Below are positions 1-8,131 of a stretch of DNA of 64,000 nucleotides, piece by piece; the stretch's first letter is position 1, and the number at the start of each line of letters is the position of its first letter. Where the stretch lies: positions 434,001 to 498,000 of the forward strand of contig JADJBV010000001.1 in assembly GCA_016703535.1 (NCBI GenBank), written 5' to 3'. This DNA comes from Deltaproteobacteria bacterium. GTDB lineage: Bacteria; Myxococcota; Kuafuiibacteriia; Kuafuiibacteriales; Kuafuiibacteriaceae. The notes under the pieces were generated by a model. The model saw only the letters and a program-made list of their open reading frames with translations, did not search any database and was not told where the DNA came from. A program made the position numbers and the translations under genes.

Positions 1-2079
1 CTCTTTGCCCTGGTTCGCCGCATCGCCGAACCCCGGGTCGGGTCGCTGCGCCTTCGAGGGGTGGTCGAGTCCCAGCTGGGTCGCCCGCTGCCCAAAGAGC
101 TCGGCCACTTCGTGGAGGCCTTCGAGGCCCACGAACTCGAGGTCTGTGATCCCGCCGGCGCCGAACTTTTGGCCCCCGGCCCCAGCCCGGATCTGCTCGG
201 CCTCTTGGATCCCAACGCCCCCGCTTACCTGCCCGAGTTGGTCGGCTTCTTCACCGCCAGCACCCCGGTGGTGCTCGACGAAGAGATGTGTTTTTTGGCG
301 GCCCTGGCCGGCACCCGTTCGGGCTACGCCAAGGTCTATTATTTTCACCCCCAAGACTGGGGCCTGTGGCCCACCGATGCGTCGTTGACCGCTCGGCTTT
401 TCCGCACGCTCCAGGAAGAAGATCGACCCGAGTTGGCCCACCTGCGCTTCACCGGGGAAGAGGAGGCCCGCCGGGTCCAAGCTCTCAAGTTGTTCGAGGC
501 CCTGGCCCGCCCCGAGCCACTTATGCCGGAGCTGGATCCGGTGGTGTTGTTCCCGCGGGTGAGCTGGTTGATCCACGCCTTGGGGGGCGTGGGCCTCAGC
601 TTCGACAAGGAGTTGCCCAAAGCGCCGCCCCACGATCGCTGGATGAGCGAACGCCTGGAGTTGGTGGCCCGGCCTCACCTCCTCGCCTATTGGTTGTGGG
701 CCCACTGGTTCTTCGATGATCCCGAAGGGCTCGAGGAAGCGACCGCGGCCGCCGCCCGTTCGCCCCACCCGGTGGTGGCCGGGACGGTGCAAGCGATCCA
801 CGCGCTCCTTCACGGAACAAAGCTGAAGTTGGGGGACAAAGATCGCTCCCAACTTTTGGCGCTGAAGGACGAGCTCTTGGAGCGGGCGCCGGCGGAGCTG
901 CTCAGCGGCCCGGCCCGCCATCGACGCAACCGCCGCCGGGCCGAAGAATCCCAGGCCAACCGAGCGGAGATCGAGGCCCTCGAGTTGTTGGAGGCCCAGG
1001 CCCCCTCCGAACCTCTGGTCGCCGAGGCCTTGTTCCTCTTGCAGCACTTGGCCCGGGGCAGCGCCGTTCCTCCGGAGAAGGCCGAACTTCACGGGGGCCT
1101 CGACTCCAGCGCCGCCCAAGCCCGCTTGGCCGAGCTGATGGATCCGCGTTTTCGTCCGGTGATCGAGGCCCGGCTGACCCGAGCGGCGGCGGTCGGCGAC
1201 ACCCACCGGGACGCGTCGTTTGGGTTGATCTTGGCCCTCGCGGCGTTGGAGCCGGACTTCGGCGCCTTCGTCGCCTTCTTCGAGCGGCTCGGCACCAGCA
1301 ACTTCGGCCCCCGTCGGATGCAGGAGCTCTATCGGGCCTTCGGCAGCTACCCGGATCCCCGGGCCACCAAGATCCTGGCCGCCGGCGCCCGGGCTTGGTT
1401 GACCGAGGTCGACGACTGGATCCGCATGGCGCCCAGTGAACCGTTGCTCCAGCTGCTGCACCGCGATTGTTTGGAGACCCACGAGCTGATCGCCCGGCTG
1501 TTGGAGCGGGCCAACTATTCGGCGGCCAACTTCGACATCTGCGTGCGGGCGGCCCACGCGGCCCTGGAGCTGAAGTCGCAGCGGGCCATCCCCGGTCTGG
1601 AGCGGGCGGTCAAACAAGGGTTGGGCCGGGTCGACGACGGCGGCCGGGCCACGGTGATCCGGGCCTACGCCCAAGTGGCGGGTGAGGTCAGCGTGCCGGT
1701 GTTGTTGGCCCGACTGGCGGATCGCCGAAATCGCTGGGAGTCGTCGGACGAGGACGATCAACCCGAACATCAGTACGAGTTGTCGTGTTTGTTGTCGGGG
1801 CTCTTGCCGGTGTTGCCCGAGGATCAAGAGCTCTTGGCGGTGGCGCGGACGCTCCTGGCCTTGTTCAAGATCCGGATGTTGCCGACCCGGACCCCGCGGC
1901 GGGAGGTCTTCGAGGCCACCAAGGCCATCGTGGTTGGCGCCCACCAAGGGGACGTCCGGGCCCTGGCGTCGGCGATCACCCCTTTTTTGCGCTTGGAAAC
2001 GAGGCTCACCCCGGTCACCAAGGCCGCGGCCCGAGCCCTGGAAACTGCGGCTCAAATGGCCCTCGGTGATCTCTCATGA
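1..2079 (+). CDS. Helical-repeat (HEAT-like) protein with possible SMI1/KNR4-type N-terminus, 5' end outside window
   Basis: The frame is open from base 1, so the gene probably begins upstream; the first internal start is the GTG at 61 (672 aa from there). Residues 1-80 from that GTG (LGRPLPKELGHFVEAFEAHE, then a hydrophobic, acidic stretch) resemble an SMI1/KNR4 (SUKH) fold, but this is a weak, by-eye match. The rest is almost entirely Leu/Ala/Glu-rich amphipathic helices in repeating pairs, typical of HEAT or ARM-type scaffolds. No signal peptide or membrane segment is seen from residue 61 on, so it is probably cytoplasmic. The stop overlaps the start of the thioredoxin-like gene (ATGA), so the two are likely co-transcribed. 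Function is unknown; SUKH proteins can be immunity proteins, but no toxin is visible next to it. Confidence 0.6.
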   Translation, partial: LFALVRRIAEPRVGSLRLRGVVESQLGRPLPKELGHFVEAFEAHELEVCDPAGAELLAPGPSPDLLGLLDPNAPAYLPELVGFFTASTPVVLDEEMCFLAALAGTRSGYAKVYYFHPQDWGLWPTDASLTARLFRTLQEEDRPELAHLRFTGEEEARRVQALKLFEALARPEPLMPELDPVVLFPRVSWLIHALGGVGLSFDKELPKAPPHDRWMSERLELVARPHLLAYWLWAHWFFDDPEGLEEATAAAARSPHPVVAGTVQAIHALLHGTKLKLGDKDRSQLLALKDELLERAPAELLSGPARHRRNRRRAEESQANRAEIEALELLEAQAPSEPLVAEALFLLQHLARGSAVPPEKAELHGGLDSSAAQARLAELMDPRFRPVIEARLTRAAAVGDTHRDASFGLILALAALEPDFGAFVAFFERLGTSNFGPRRMQELYRAFGSYPDPRATKILAAGARAWLTEVDDWIRMAPSEPLLQLLHRDCLETHELIARLLERANYSAANFDICVRAAHAALELKSQRAIPGLERAVKQGLGRVDDGGRATVIRAYAQVAGEVSVPVLLARLADRRNRWESSDEDDQPEHQYELSCLLSGLLPVLPEDQELLAVARTLLALFKIRMLPTRTPRREVFEATKAIVVGAHQGDVRALASAITPFLRLETRLTPVTKAAARALETAAQMALGDLS

Positions 2080-2672
2080 AGCTCCGTGTTAACGTCGGCC
2101 CCATGCGGTTGTTTGTTGTGGTGCTCCTGGCCTTCTTCGGCAACGGCACCGCCACCTTGGCCGGCGCCGCCGAGGCCGAGGTCCTCAAGGTTGGCGAAGT
2201 GGCGCCTCCTTTTGTGCTCAAGACCATGAACGCCAAGTTGGTGGGTCAGAACCAGTTTGTGCTCAAAGAACACGTGGGCCCCGAGGCCAAGGCGATCAAG
2301 AAGGCGGTGGTCCTCAGCTTCGCCGCTTCCTATTGTGAACCCTGTCGTCGAGAGCTCAAGGAGCTGAAGGCGATGAAGGCCGAGTTGACCGAGGCTGGCG
2401 CCGAGCTGGCGGTGGTGGTGATCGACACCGAAGCCGAAGGCATCGCCGCCATGCAGAAGTTGACGGTGGACGAATTGGCGCTCCCGTTTCCCGTGCTGGC
2501 CGATCGCTTCGGGGTCTTGGCCCGGCGATATCACGCCAACGCTCTACCGATGACCGTGGTGATCGGCAGCGACGGCAACGTCCGCTACGTGGCCTCGGGC
2601 TTCGCGGAGGGCGCCTTGGACAAGCTCCGGGCCGAGCTCGGTATCAAGGTCGAGGCCAAGCCTAAAAAGTGA
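2076..2672 (+). CDS. TlpA/ResA-like thioredoxin-fold protein, exported
   Basis: 198 aa. Residues about 10-32 form a hydrophobic export signal ending in an Ala-rich site, then a redoxin domain. The redox motif is CEPC (Cys87/Cys90), followed by RRELKELK as in TlpA/ResA proteins; a cis-Pro loop (LPMT, about 157-160) and the following beta strand (VVIGSDG) complete the fold. Such proteins reduce disulfides in the envelope, for example in cytochrome c maturation. The ATG at 2076 overlaps the previous stop; a second ATG at 2103 would give a shorter signal peptide and is possible. The 3' end overlaps the convergent gene by 11 bases. The family is clear, the exact partner is not. Confidence 0.8.
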   Translation: MKLRVNVGPMRLFVVVLLAFFGNGTATLAGAAEAEVLKVGEVAPPFVLKTMNAKLVGQNQFVLKEHVGPEAKAIKKAVVLSFAASYCEPCRRELKELKAMKAELTEAGAELAVVVIDTEAEGIAAMQKLTVDELALPFPVLADRFGVLARRYHANALPMTVVIGSDGNVRYVASGFAEGALDKLRAELGIKVEAKPKK

Positions 2673-4242
2673 CGCCGACCGGCCCGATGCCTCGGGTTTC
2701 GCCCTGACTGGCGGCGATGATGATCCCCGCGGTGGCCGCGCCCACCACCAAAACGCCCCCAGCGATGGCCCACCCGTACCAGGGGAGGCCCAAACCTCCG
2801 CCACCTTCGCCGCTCAGGTCGAGGGGTTGAGGATCTGGATCACCGAAGGTCGCGATCGGCACGCCGGAGAGATCCCGGAGCACCACCTTCACCAACACCT
2901 GGCCGGCGTAGTTCTCGAGTTCACCGTTGTCGCTGAACTCGGCCTCTAAGCGGGTCCCGTCTTCGCTGGTGCGGATCTTTTCGGCCGAGTGCACCTCACC
3001 GCCGCTCCCCCAGATCTGAATTTCGCCGCCGGAGACCAAACGGAAAGGGTCCGGGCCGAAGGTCGAGACCACCGAAACTTTGGGGCCGTCGGTGGTGACC
3101 TGGCGTTCGGCTTGGGTCTGGATGATCCGAAGAGCCTGGGTACAACCTCCACTTTTGGCCTCTTCGGCGAGGCGCTGGAAGAAGGGGCGATCCAAGGTCG
3201 AGGTGCGGCCCGGCTCGAGGCAAAGGGAACGACCGAGGGCCACTCGGGCCAACTCTCGACGGCCGCGCATGGCGTGGATCCCCGCCTCCAGCTCGAGGCC
3301 CGCGGTCAACTCGGCCCGGTTCAAGCGACCGCTGTTGCGCAGCTTGTCCAGGAAACCTTCGGCCTCGTCGATCCGCAGATCGAGCAACGCGGCCCGGATC
3401 GCGTCCAGGGCCTGCAGGTTGGTGAGCCCTTCGATGGCCCGCGCCTTTTTGGCGACGCTGTTGGGCTTTTTGCTCAGGCTGCCCAAGGCCAGGACCGCCG
3501 CGTCCGCAAGGGTTGGGTCCGGGTGGTCGGCCGCCGCCCGCAGCCGAGCCAAGGCGATATCCGCGTAGAGCCGGGCCCCGATAAATCTCTCCAGGAGGGG
3601 CCGCTGCTCACTCTTCAGGCCCGCGGCGGTGGGGGGGCGATCGACCCGATCGAGGCGGAGATAGTCGTGGAGCGTCGGCAACCCCCGGTAGGCCTCTTCG
3701 GCCCGGGCCTGAAACAAGAGGAAGGCCCGCTTGTCGTCCTCCACATCGGCCAAGGTGGGGGTGGCGAGTTGGCCGTTCAGCAGCAGGGCGACGTCTTGGA
3801 TCGCCGCGCCAGCTTCGTTTTTGGAGAACTGCAAGCTGACTTGCAGACGCAGCTCCAGCTTGGCCGTACCCACCAAGCCGGTGTTGCGGACCGAATAACG
3901 GAGCAACACTTTGCGCTTTTTGCCGCTGCTTTGGTCCTCCAGGGTTACTACCGGCAAGACCAAAAGGCCCGGTTTTGAGCTCTTGAAGGAGGAGACGATG
4001 GCGCGCGGTTGAGGTGGCGCGTCGAGGTTCAGCTCGGTCTCCAAGAACACCGTGTCGCCGATGGCGAGGGACACCGGCTGATCGGGGCGGGCCAGGCGCA
4101 ACAGCCGATCTTCCAAGCGGGTCGCCTCGAGCTGTTCGGGGGCTTCGGGGGTAGCGTCGATCCGATCGAGATCGGTCTCTAGGCCGGTCGGCGGAGGTGT
4201 GGCCGCAATCGCCAGCGACCACAAGCACCAAAGCGGCGTCAC
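2662..4242 (-). CDS. Exported protein with C-terminal membrane anchor, unknown function
   Basis: The frame extends upstream to 4458, but the GTG at 4242 is preferred. It is followed directly by a signal-like segment (PLWCLWSLAIAA), and a TACCGT -10-like box ends 7 bases before it. The resulting 526-aa protein has a central part with beta-rich stretches and helical, TPR-like segments. A single strong membrane helix near the C-terminus (WYGWAIAGGVLVVGAATAGI) is followed by a short polar tail, which suggests a periplasmic domain anchored to the inner membrane. I do not recognise the family. It diverges from the lipoprotein gene at 4318 across about 75 bp, so both may share an upstream control region. 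Confidence 0.65.
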   Translation of the reverse strand: MTPLWCLWSLAIAATPPPTGLETDLDRIDATPEAPEQLEATRLEDRLLRLARPDQPVSLAIGDTVFLETELNLDAPPQPRAIVSSFKSSKPGLLVLPVVTLEDQSSGKKRKVLLRYSVRNTGLVGTAKLELRLQVSLQFSKNEAGAAIQDVALLLNGQLATPTLADVEDDKRAFLLFQARAEEAYRGLPTLHDYLRLDRVDRPPTAAGLKSEQRPLLERFIGARLYADIALARLRAAADHPDPTLADAAVLALGSLSKKPNSVAKKARAIEGLTNLQALDAIRAALLDLRIDEAEGFLDKLRNSGRLNRAELTAGLELEAGIHAMRGRRELARVALGRSLCLEPGRTSTLDRPFFQRLAEEAKSGGCTQALRIIQTQAERQVTTDGPKVSVVSTFGPDPFRLVSGGEIQIWGSGGEVHSAEKIRTSEDGTRLEAEFSDNGELENYAGQVLVKVVLRDLSGVPIATFGDPDPQPLDLSGEGGGGLGLPWYGWAIAGGVLVVGAATAGIIIAASQGETRGIGPVGVTF

Positions 4243-4317
4243 GGGCGGCACGGTAGCAGGGGATGGACCGGGCGGCGAGAGTGGCGCTCTCCCCGGTCTT
4301 TGCGTAGGGTGCTCCGG

Positions 4318-4707
4318 GTGCGGTGGTGGGTGATGGCCGCGTGGTTGGTCAGCGGGTGTGGCGACCTCATCTTGCGCCCCCTGGACCTGACCATCAGCGG
4401 GGTCTCGGGGCGCGCCGAGAAGTTGGTGATCGGCGTCTATCCCAAGAGCAGCGGTCAAACCTGCCAGGGCGTGGGCCTCGGGAATGTCCAGAGCCTGAGC
4501 CCGCCCACCCTCTACATCTGGCAGCGCGGCCAGATGGATCGGGCCACCACTTTACCGGCGGTCGAGGAGGAGGGCCTGACGATCGTGGTCTACACCGAAG
4601 ACGCGAACGCCACGCCCATCCAGTTCGTGTGTGAAGAGATCGACTACGCCGATCTGGAGGCCCCGGAAGTGCAACTCCAACTCAGCACCCGAGTTCCGAC
4701 CCAATAG
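4318..4707 (+). CDS. Small lipoprotein
   Basis: The frame opens at a TTG at 4300, but the GTG at 4318 is favoured because a TAGGGT -10-like box (4305-4310) ends 7 bases before it, matching other genes here. From 4318 the protein is 129 aa: RWWVMAAWLVSGC is a short lipoprotein signal with lipobox LVSGC, followed by about 115 residues of mostly beta character. No known domain was recognised. It lies just upstream of the Ser/Thr kinase gene, separated by a perfect 10-bp palindrome (CCCTATAGGG, 4710-4719), but the kinase appears to have its own promoter. Confidence 0.6.
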   Translation: MRWWVMAAWLVSGCGDLILRPLDLTISGVSGRAEKLVIGVYPKSSGQTCQGVGLGNVQSLSPPTLYIWQRGQMDRATTLPAVEEEGLTIVVYTEDANATPIQFVCEEIDYADLEAPEVQLQLSTRVPTQ

Positions 4708-4752
4708 GGCCCTATAGGGTCAATCGCGGCTTCATTGCCGCTTCGGTTTGGC

Positions 4753-4758
4753 TATAGT
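4753..4758 (+). promoter_or_regulatory. Candidate -10 box (TATAGT) for a leaderless kinase mRNA
   Basis: TATAGT ends 6 bases before the GTG at 4765. With usual -10 spacing the transcript would begin at or within a base or two of the start codon. The -35 region is poor (TTCATT at 4731-4736, 16-bp spacer). No Shine-Dalgarno sequence is seen. Inferred from sequence only. Confidence 0.4.
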
Positions 4759-4764
4759 TCGCCC

Positions 4765-5955
4765 GTGGAGCGCTTCGGGCCGTTCGAGATCCTGCGGCTC
4801 CTTGGCCGAGGTGGCATGGCCGAAGCGTTCGTGGCGCGCCGGGCCGACGGCGCGGGCTCCGGGCAGCTGGTGGTCAAGCGAATCCGGCCCGATCACGCCC
4901 AACGCGAAGAGTACCTGCGTCGATTTGTCCTCGAGGCCCAGGTCGCCTCTCGGCTCGCCCACCCCAACTTGGTGCGCTTCGTCGAGTTTGGTCAGGTGGG
5001 GCAGGGCCAATATCTGGCCATGGAGATGGTGAAGGGCCGTAGCCTGCACCGGCTCCTCGATCACCTCTTCCTGCGCGAAGAGGCGCCCCCCGTCGAGGTC
5101 GCGATCTCGATCGGCGCGGGCATCCTCTCGGGCCTGGCCGAGATGCACGCCGTGACCGATGAAAACGGGCAGTCGCGGCCGATGCTCCACCGAGACGTCA
5201 CGCCGGCCAACGTGATCCTATCGACCGAAGGCCGACCGGTGATCATCGACTTTGGGATCACCAAAGATCTCTTTGGGCCATCGTTGACCTTGCCGGGTAA
5301 GGTGATCGGCACGGCCCGCTACATGGCGCCCGAACATCGGCGCGCCGAATATTTGGATCCTCGGGCCGACGTCTTTTCGGCCAGCGTGATCTTGGCCGAG
5401 CTGCTCCTGGCGCGACACCCGTGGCCGCCCCTCTCTTCGATCAAGGAGCTTTTGCGGGTCACCTTCGATCCCCCCGAGCTCACCGACGCCGAACGTCGGC
5501 GGCTTTCGCCCGAGTTGATCGAGGTGTTGTTCCGGGGCCTGGACTGCGATCGAGAACGGCGCTTCCCCGACGCCCGGGCCATGCTCGACGCTTTGCGGGC
5601 GTTGCCCGGCTACCCGACCGACGGCGAACAAAAGACGGCGAGTTGGGCTCAAAGTTTGGGCGTGTCCTTGGACGAAGAGCTCGTCGAGCCGGTGGTCGAC
5701 CTTTTGCCCGCGGGGCTGCCCCCGGCGGCGCCCCCCGCGCCAACCCCGGAGAATTCGGGCGAACCCCGGGGCGCTCAGGTCCTGGCCTTGCCTCCGCTGC
5801 CGCCTCGCCGGGACTCGTCCTTGGGTTCGGTTGGAACCCTGGATTTGGTGGCCGAAGTGACGGTCCCCAGTAGGCGGATGTGGGCTTGGTCACTCCTCGG
5901 CCTGGGCGGGGTGGTCTTGGTGGGGGCGGTGGTCGCGTTGCTCCTCTCCCACTAG
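4765..5955 (+). CDS. Membrane-anchored Hanks-type Ser/Thr protein kinase
   Basis: From the GTG at 4765 the protein is 396 aa. All main kinase motifs are present: Gly-rich loop LLGRGGMAEAF (12-22), catalytic Lys38 in VVKRI, LHRDVTPANVI with the catalytic Asp about 144, DFG at 162-164, and MAPE at about 187-190. A Pro-rich linker (about 300-350) is followed by one membrane helix at the C-terminus (WSLLGLGGVVLVGAVVALLL), so the kinase domain faces the cytoplasm with almost no external part. An upstream TTG at 4735 is possible but less likely, since the kinase fold starts right after 4765 and a -10 box lies at 4753. The next gene, a GHKL ATPase, starts 22 bases downstream, so the kinase, that ATPase and the next one probably form an operon and may be substrate and regulator. 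Confidence 0.9.
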   Translation: MERFGPFEILRLLGRGGMAEAFVARRADGAGSGQLVVKRIRPDHAQREEYLRRFVLEAQVASRLAHPNLVRFVEFGQVGQGQYLAMEMVKGRSLHRLLDHLFLREEAPPVEVAISIGAGILSGLAEMHAVTDENGQSRPMLHRDVTPANVILSTEGRPVIIDFGITKDLFGPSLTLPGKVIGTARYMAPEHRRAEYLDPRADVFSASVILAELLLARHPWPPLSSIKELLRVTFDPPELTDAERRRLSPELIEVLFRGLDCDRERRFPDARAMLDALRALPGYPTDGEQKTASWAQSLGVSLDEELVEPVVDLLPAGLPPAAPPAPTPENSGEPRGAQVLALPPLPPRRDSSLGSVGTLDLVAEVTVPSRRMWAWSLLGLGGVVLVGAVVALLLSH

Positions 5956-5977
5956 GCGGCCTGCTACACTGCCTGGG

Positions 5978-8131
5978 TTGGTGGCCGGCGCTCCCCGCCA
6001 GTCTTTTTCGGTCGATATCGCGGGCCTTTTGGCGGCCCTCACCGAACAATTTCCCGAGCCGCTCCTCTGCGTCCGGGAGTTGGTCCAAAACGCGGCCGAC
6101 GCCGGCGCCCAACGGATCGAGACCGACGTCGCCTACGATGAGGGCCGTTCCCTCTTGCGGCTTTCGGTGCGCGACGATGGCCGGGGCATGAACGAGGTCG
6201 AGGTCGACGGTTACCTGACCATCGGCTTCTCCGACAAAGACCCGGGCCGGGATCGGGGACGCTTCGGCGTCGGCAAACTTTCGCCCTACGCCCTCGGCAT
6301 CTCCCGGATGGTCGTCGAGACCTGCGACGGCCACACCACCCACCGGATCACCTTCAACCGGGACGGCTCGGGCACCATCGCTCGGCTCGAGCCCCGGCCC
6401 CGAGGGACCGTGGTGCGGGTCTACAAAAGTTGTGGCCGGGAGGAGGCCGAACACCTGGCCGAACGCACCTTCCAGTTGGTGCGGGACACCTGCGGCAGCT
6501 TGCCGATCCCGCTCTTCGTCAACGGGACTCAGGTCAACCGGGACGTGGCCCTCTCCACCATCTACGCCTTCCCCTTCAATTCACCGGCAGGGAAGGGCGT
6601 GCTCGGCTTGGCGGCCGAGGCGGTCCACGTGTTGATGGGCGGCGGCATCGTGCTCGAGAGTGGTTCGGCCATCTTGGGCAACGAGGTCTCGTACATCCTC
6701 GACTCGCCCCGCTTGGCCCCGACCTTGTCGCGCAACGCGGTCCGCCGGGACCAGGCCTTCGACGAGCTGCTCCGCACCGCCCGGGCTCAGATGCCCTTTT
6801 TTACGGCCCACGTGGCCCGGCAGCTCCGGGTGCGGACCCAACGCCTCCGGTCCGAAGGTGTGGCGGTTGAACGAGGCCTGGACACCAACGATCGAGCGGC
6901 CCTCGAGTGGCTGCGTTCTTTGTTGGTTGAACCCGAGACCCCGCCCGACTCGGTGGTGCGGGACGCGCCGGTCATCGAAACCGCCGACGGGAGTTTGGTC
7001 TCGGCCAACGAGCTGATCGACGTGATCCGCCGCGAGGGCCGGGTGCCGATCTCGCGGATCCCCAGGACCCGGGACGAGATCAGCGCCTACGCCGATCGAG
7101 GCGTGCCGGTGTTGTTGCTCTACCGAGACCTCGAGGACTTCCTGGAGCGTCAGGCGATCGAAACCGTGGAGGTCGACGGCCTGGACGAAGGGGCGGAGAT
7201 CGCCGAGGGCCAGTGGGGCAAGGGCGAGGTGGCCTTGGCCGACCGGCCGGTGATCGATCCGCCGGCCCGCAGCTGGAAGCCGGCGATCGTCGCTTCGATG
7301 GCCTCGGCGACGGTGGCCTTGGTCTCCTGGCACCTGATCATCCCCAGCGAAGAGGAGCTGGATCGGCGGTTGATGGCCGATCGACTCCCCGCGATCACCG
7401 CGCCAGCGCCGGCGCCCGGGCCTCAGGACGGGCCCGCCTTCGGCGAGGAGGTGGTGGTGCAAACGCCGCCGATCGCGGCCAACCTGGTGAGCGCCCCCCG
7501 GGAGGAGAAAAACCGGATCCTCTTGACCCTGGCGGCGGTGGTGGCGGCCCTCTCTTTGGCCACCGGCTTTGGCATGCTCTACCTGACCTTCACCGCTCGC
7601 CACACCCAGGTGGGGTCGTGGTTGCGGACCGAAGCGGGGGCGCCGATGACCAGCGGCGAAACGCGTCGCCGCAAGTTCAACGTCTTGTCCCGGGCCTTGT
7701 TGCACCCGATCGACTTTTTTGTCGCCCGGGGTTGGTCGCTTCGGGCCTCGGGGCCCCGGCCACTCCACGCGCCGGCGGCGATCAAAGGTTATCGGGAGTT
7801 GGCCCCGGAGCAACCCATCCGCTCCGGGGTGCGGCTGGATCTCGATCGGGTGCGGATCGGCTTCGTCGACTTGGTCTCCCAAAGCGGCGATCCCCACGAC
7901 GGGCGCATCTTGCTGAAGCGGCGGGATCGGGTGTTGCTCAACCGCAACCACCCCACGGTGCGTGATCTGATCGCGGTCGCCGAAAGTGATCAGCGGCGAG
8001 CCCGGCTCTTGTTGGACGCCCTCTTGGCCACGGACGCCGATCTGGCCCGGGGCACCGATCCACGGCAGGTTGAGTGGGATCTGTTGGGGCGCGCCGAGTT
8101 GGGCGCGAGGAAAAAGCTCAGTGTCCAATGA
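5978..8131 (+). CDS. GHKL (Hsp90-like) ATPase with internal membrane segments
   Basis: 717 aa. The N-terminal ATPase head shows the Bergerat motifs: RELVQNAADAGA (N-box, Glu34/Asn38), DDGRGM (66-71) and GRFGVGKLSP (94-103). Around residues 430-450 and 505-530 there are two hydrophobic helices (AIVASMASATVALVSW; ILLTLAAVVAALSLATGF) enclosing a Pro/Ala-rich loop, so the protein appears to be inserted in the membrane, unlike HtpG. The C-terminal 150 residues are basic and unfamiliar. The start may be TTG 5978 (a TACACT box ends 7 bases before it) or GTG 5981. It lies between the kinase and a second GHKL ATPase and overlaps the latter by 11 bases. The ATPase head is certain; client and role are unknown. 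Confidence 0.8.
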   Translation: MVAGAPRQSFSVDIAGLLAALTEQFPEPLLCVRELVQNAADAGAQRIETDVAYDEGRSLLRLSVRDDGRGMNEVEVDGYLTIGFSDKDPGRDRGRFGVGKLSPYALGISRMVVETCDGHTTHRITFNRDGSGTIARLEPRPRGTVVRVYKSCGREEAEHLAERTFQLVRDTCGSLPIPLFVNGTQVNRDVALSTIYAFPFNSPAGKGVLGLAAEAVHVLMGGGIVLESGSAILGNEVSYILDSPRLAPTLSRNAVRRDQAFDELLRTARAQMPFFTAHVARQLRVRTQRLRSEGVAVERGLDTNDRAALEWLRSLLVEPETPPDSVVRDAPVIETADGSLVSANELIDVIRREGRVPISRIPRTRDEISAYADRGVPVLLLYRDLEDFLERQAIETVEVDGLDEGAEIAEGQWGKGEVALADRPVIDPPARSWKPAIVASMASATVALVSWHLIIPSEEELDRRLMADRLPAITAPAPAPGPQDGPAFGEEVVVQTPPIAANLVSAPREEKNRILLTLAAVVAALSLATGFGMLYLTFTARHTQVGSWLRTEAGAPMTSGETRRRKFNVLSRALLHPIDFFVARGWSLRASGPRPLHAPAAIKGYRELAPEQPIRSGVRLDLDRVRIGFVDLVSQSGDPHDGRILLKRRDRVLLNRNHPTVRDLIAVAESDQRRARLLLDALLATDADLARGTDPRQVEWDLLGRAELGARKKLSVQ

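Noticed and set aside
4710..4719. CCCTATAGGG palindrome as operator of the kinase gene
   Set aside because: Ten bases in a GC-rich intergenic gap, no second copy near, and too far upstream of the likely -10 to judge.
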